A stretch of 7,772 bases of DNA, taken from assembly GCA_910584235.1 (NCBI GenBank), contig CAJTZD010000113.1, forward strand, positions 1-7,772, in the 5' to 3' direction. A program made the translations under genes and the position numbers. Shown here in pieces: positions 5,753 to 7,772 of the stretch. Every line of letters begins with the position of its first letter. Position 1 is the stretch's first letter. The notes under the pieces are model-generated. The model was not told the origin of the DNA and searched no databases. It was given only the letters and a program-made list of their open reading frames with translations. Source of the DNA: an uncultured Acetatifactor sp. (lineage in GTDB: Bacteria; Bacillota; Clostridia; Lachnospirales; Lachnospiraceae).

Positions 5753-7678
5753 TTACGCCATAAAGAAGTAATTTAATTTCGAAACTTTCAGACACCGAAT
5801 GGCGTTCAGCACCGCCAGCACCATGACCCCCACATCCGCGAAGATGGCGATCCACATGTTTGCCAGACCCAGGGCTCCCAGAATCAGGCAGGCGGCCTTG
5901 ACGGCAAGGGCGAATACAATGTTCTCGTAGACGATGCGCAGGCATTTCCTGGAAATCCGCATAGCCAAAGCCAGCTTCATCGGATTGTCGTCCATGAGCA
6001 CAATGTCCGCGGCCTCGATGGCCGCGTCGGACCCAAGAGCTCCCATAGCCACGCCGATGTCCGCCCGGGACAGCACCGGCGCGTCGTTGATGCCGTCCCC
6101 TACGAAAGCTAGGTTCTCCCCGGGCCTTTTCCGGGTCAGCAATGATTCCACGGCATCCACCTTGTCCCCCGGCAGCAGCTCGCTCTTTACTTCATCCAGC
6201 CCCAGTTGCCCTGCCACATACTCCGCCGTAAGCCTGGTGTCTCCGGTGAGCATGACGGTCTCTTTCACGCCTGCCGCTTTCAGGGCGGCGATGGCGTCTT
6301 TTGCCTGTTCCTTGACCACATCCGCTATGAGGATGTAGCCTGCGTAGGCGCCGTCCACCGCCACATGGACAATGGTTCCTGTCTGCCGCGTCTTTTCACA
6401 GGACAGGCCCAGCTTCTCCATGAGCCTTGCATTGCCTGCCGCCACGCTTACGCCCTCCACCTGCGCCTTTACGCCGTGGCCGCTGATCTCCTCTACGTCC
6501 GACACAAGCGCGGGGTGGATTTCCCTGCCACAGGCTTCTTTCAGGCTCTTGCTGATAGGGTGGTTTGAGTAGCTCTCGGCACAGGCCGCCAGTTCCAGCA
6601 GACGCTCCGCCCCTCCTTCAAATTCCGCCGCCGGACAGACTTCCGTCACCTGGAAGACTCCCTTTGTCAACGTGCCCGTCTTGTCGAAGACCACATATTT
6701 TGTCTTCGCCAGCGCCTCCAGATAATTGGAGCCTTTCACCAAAATGCCGCAGGAAGAGGCTCCGCCGATGCCCCCGAAAAAGCTTAACGGAATGGATATC
6801 ACCAGTGCGCAGGGGCAGCTGATGACCAGGAAAGTCAACGCCCGGATGACCCATGTGCTCCAGTCCGCCGGGTTCCCCAAAAGCAGGTTGACGGCCGAGG
6901 GAATCACCGCCAGGGCCAAAGCGCTATAGCAGACGACAGGTGTATAATACCTGGCAAACTTGGTGATGAAATTCTCTGTCCGGGCTTTCTTCATGCTGGA
7001 ATTCTCCACCAGATCCAGAATCTTTGACACGGTGGATTCCCCGAAATTTTTGGTAGTGCGGATCCGCAGCAGGCCGGTCAGGTTTACACAGCCGCTGATG
7101 ATCTCCTCCCCTTCTTTCACTTCCCTGGGAACGCTCTCTCCGGTGAGGGCGCTTGTGTTCAGGGTGGAAGCCCCCCGGGTCACCACGCCGTCAATGGGCA
7201 CCTTTTCTCCGGGCTGCACCAAAATCACTGTCCCCACTTCCACCTCATCCGGATCCACCTGCTCCAGATTGCCCGCCTCATCCTCGATGTTGGCATAATC
7301 CGGCCGGATGTCCATGAGAGCGCTGATGTTCTTACGGCTCCTGCCCACTGCCACGGCCTGGAACAGCTCGCCGATCTGGTAAAAAAGCATGACTGCCACG
7401 CCCTCGGCAAACTCCCCCTCAAGCCCTCTGCTTTCATTATAAACGCCCAGCAGCATGGCCCCTACCGTAGCCACTGCCATCAGGAAATTCTCGTCGAACA
7501 CTTCCCCATGGCAGATGCCCAGCACTGCCTTGCGCAGGATATCATAGCCGATGATAAAATAGGGCACCAGGTACAGCCCAAACCTCAGATACCCCTGCAC
7601 GGGCACAAAATGCAGCGCTATCATGAGCAATGCCGAGGCTATGATGCGGTACAGCACCTTTTTCTGCTTCTTAGTCAT
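5753..7678 (-). CDS. Heavy-metal P1B-type ATPase, Zn/Cd/Pb exporter (CadA/ZntA-like)
   Basis: A 641-residue membrane pump that uses ATP to export divalent soft metals. Motifs in order: actuator loop TGES (179-182), the metal-binding CPC in the sixth membrane segment (288-290), phosphorylation site DKTGT with Asp332, the P1B marker His373-Pro374, MLTGD (476-480) and GDGINDAP (527-534). Lys594 in the seventh and Asp615 in the eighth membrane segment match the residues that mark the Zn/Cd/Pb (P1B-2) subgroup rather than copper pumps. Eight membrane segments can be placed, the first four near 9-27, 33-50, 64-80 and 91-108. The protein begins at the first membrane segment and has no N-terminal metal-binding (HMA) domain, which explains its length against about 700 for full CadA. 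The start ATG overlaps the stop of an open frame that runs in from the right edge. AGG lies eight bases upstream. No ArsR or MerR regulator is visible. Confidence 0.93.
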   Translation of the reverse strand: MTKKQKKVLYRIIASALLMIALHFVPVQGYLRFGLYLVPYFIIGYDILRKAVLGICHGEVFDENFLMAVATVGAMLLGVYNESRGLEGEFAEGVAVMLFYQIGELFQAVAVGRSRKNISALMDIRPDYANIEDEAGNLEQVDPDEVEVGTVILVQPGEKVPIDGVVTRGASTLNTSALTGESVPREVKEGEEIISGCVNLTGLLRIRTTKNFGESTVSKILDLVENSSMKKARTENFITKFARYYTPVVCYSALALAVIPSAVNLLLGNPADWSTWVIRALTFLVISCPCALVISIPLSFFGGIGGASSCGILVKGSNYLEALAKTKYVVFDKTGTLTKGVFQVTEVCPAAEFEGGAERLLELAACAESYSNHPISKSLKEACGREIHPALVSDVEEISGHGVKAQVEGVSVAAGNARLMEKLGLSCEKTRQTGTIVHVAVDGAYAGYILIADVVKEQAKDAIAALKAAGVKETVMLTGDTRLTAEYVAGQLGLDEVKSELLPGDKVDAVESLLTRKRPGENLAFVGDGINDAPVLSRADIGVAMGALGSDAAIEAADIVLMDDNPMKLALAMRISRKCLRIVYENIVFALAVKAACLILGALGLANMWIAIFADVGVMVLAVLNAIRCLKVSKLNYFFMA

Positions 7679-7770
7679 GTCATTATCCTACCTTTCCCAT
7701 AATCTGTCCGGACAAGACCGTCCTGCACTTCCCGCGCCGCTTTGCCGCATGCTTCGGGCAGCCGCTTAAT
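7675..7770 (-). CDS. Possible C-terminal end of an upstream operon gene (partial)
   Basis: From the right edge a frame stays open for 31 codons on the minus strand (starting IKRLPEACGKAAREVQD) and stops at TGA 7677-7675. That stop overlaps the ATG of the metal ATPase as ATGA, the same coupled arrangement seen in the ABC pair. I do not recognise the protein; it does not resemble the end of an ArsR regulator or an HMA domain that I can recall. A second frame is also open to the edge and stops at TAA nine bases earlier, so this could be chance. Confidence 0.3.
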   Translation of the reverse strand: MKRLPEACGKAAREVQDGLVRTDYGKGRIMT

Positions 7771-7772
7771 CG

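Noticed and set aside
5679..5945. 88-codon minus-strand open frame spanning the ATPase end and the next intergenic gap
   Set aside because: Most of it is an alternative frame of the metal ATPase, and the remaining tail has no start with a ribosome site.

Overview
The window looks like a chromosomal stretch from an anaerobic Bacillota, most likely a GC-rich member of the Lachnospiraceae or a close clostridial relative. This rests on protein style only: a PocR-type sensor fused to GGDEF and HD domains, a short PadR repressor next to a YhaQP-like ABC pair, a histidine phosphatase of a type I recall from Lachnospiraceae, strong AGGAGG ribosome sites, and TTG start use. No phage genes, transposases, CRISPR arrays, tRNA or rRNA genes were seen.

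Layout. Bases 1-182 are the upstream region of the only plus-strand gene, with a possible truncated terminator at the left edge, a tandem 12-base repeat and a candidate promoter. Bases 183-1808 encode a PocR-GGDEF-HD protein, probably a c-di-GMP signalling enzyme. A strong hairpin terminator at 1851-1884 separates it from a convergent minus-strand operon. That operon reads padR (4562-4239), ABC ATPase (4076-3159), ABC-2 permease (3162-1906). The last two overlap by four bases (ATGA). Bases 4566-4921 hold no gene. They contain the candidate padR promoter, a cluster of short inverted repeats that could be the repressor's operator, and a clear minus-strand terminator for the next gene. A histidine phosphatase (5656-4922) and a Zn/Cd/Pb-type P1B ATPase (7678-5753) follow, both on the minus strand. 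At the right edge an open reading frame runs into the start codon of the metal ATPase and may be the tail of an upstream operon partner.

How they work together. The padR-ABC unit has the form of a self-regulated efflux system: a small winged-helix repressor that could respond to an exported compound, followed by the ATPase and membrane subunit of the pump. The metal ATPase is a separate export system whose regulator is not in the window. The phosphatase may be read through from it or use its own extended -10 promoter. The c-di-GMP protein stands alone.

I see no convincing undescribed multi-gene system. The points most worth a second look are the damaged HD-GYP metal site next to an intact GGDEF motif, the phased dyads in front of padR, G7/C7 tracts placed at control points, and the possible coupled gene at the right edge.
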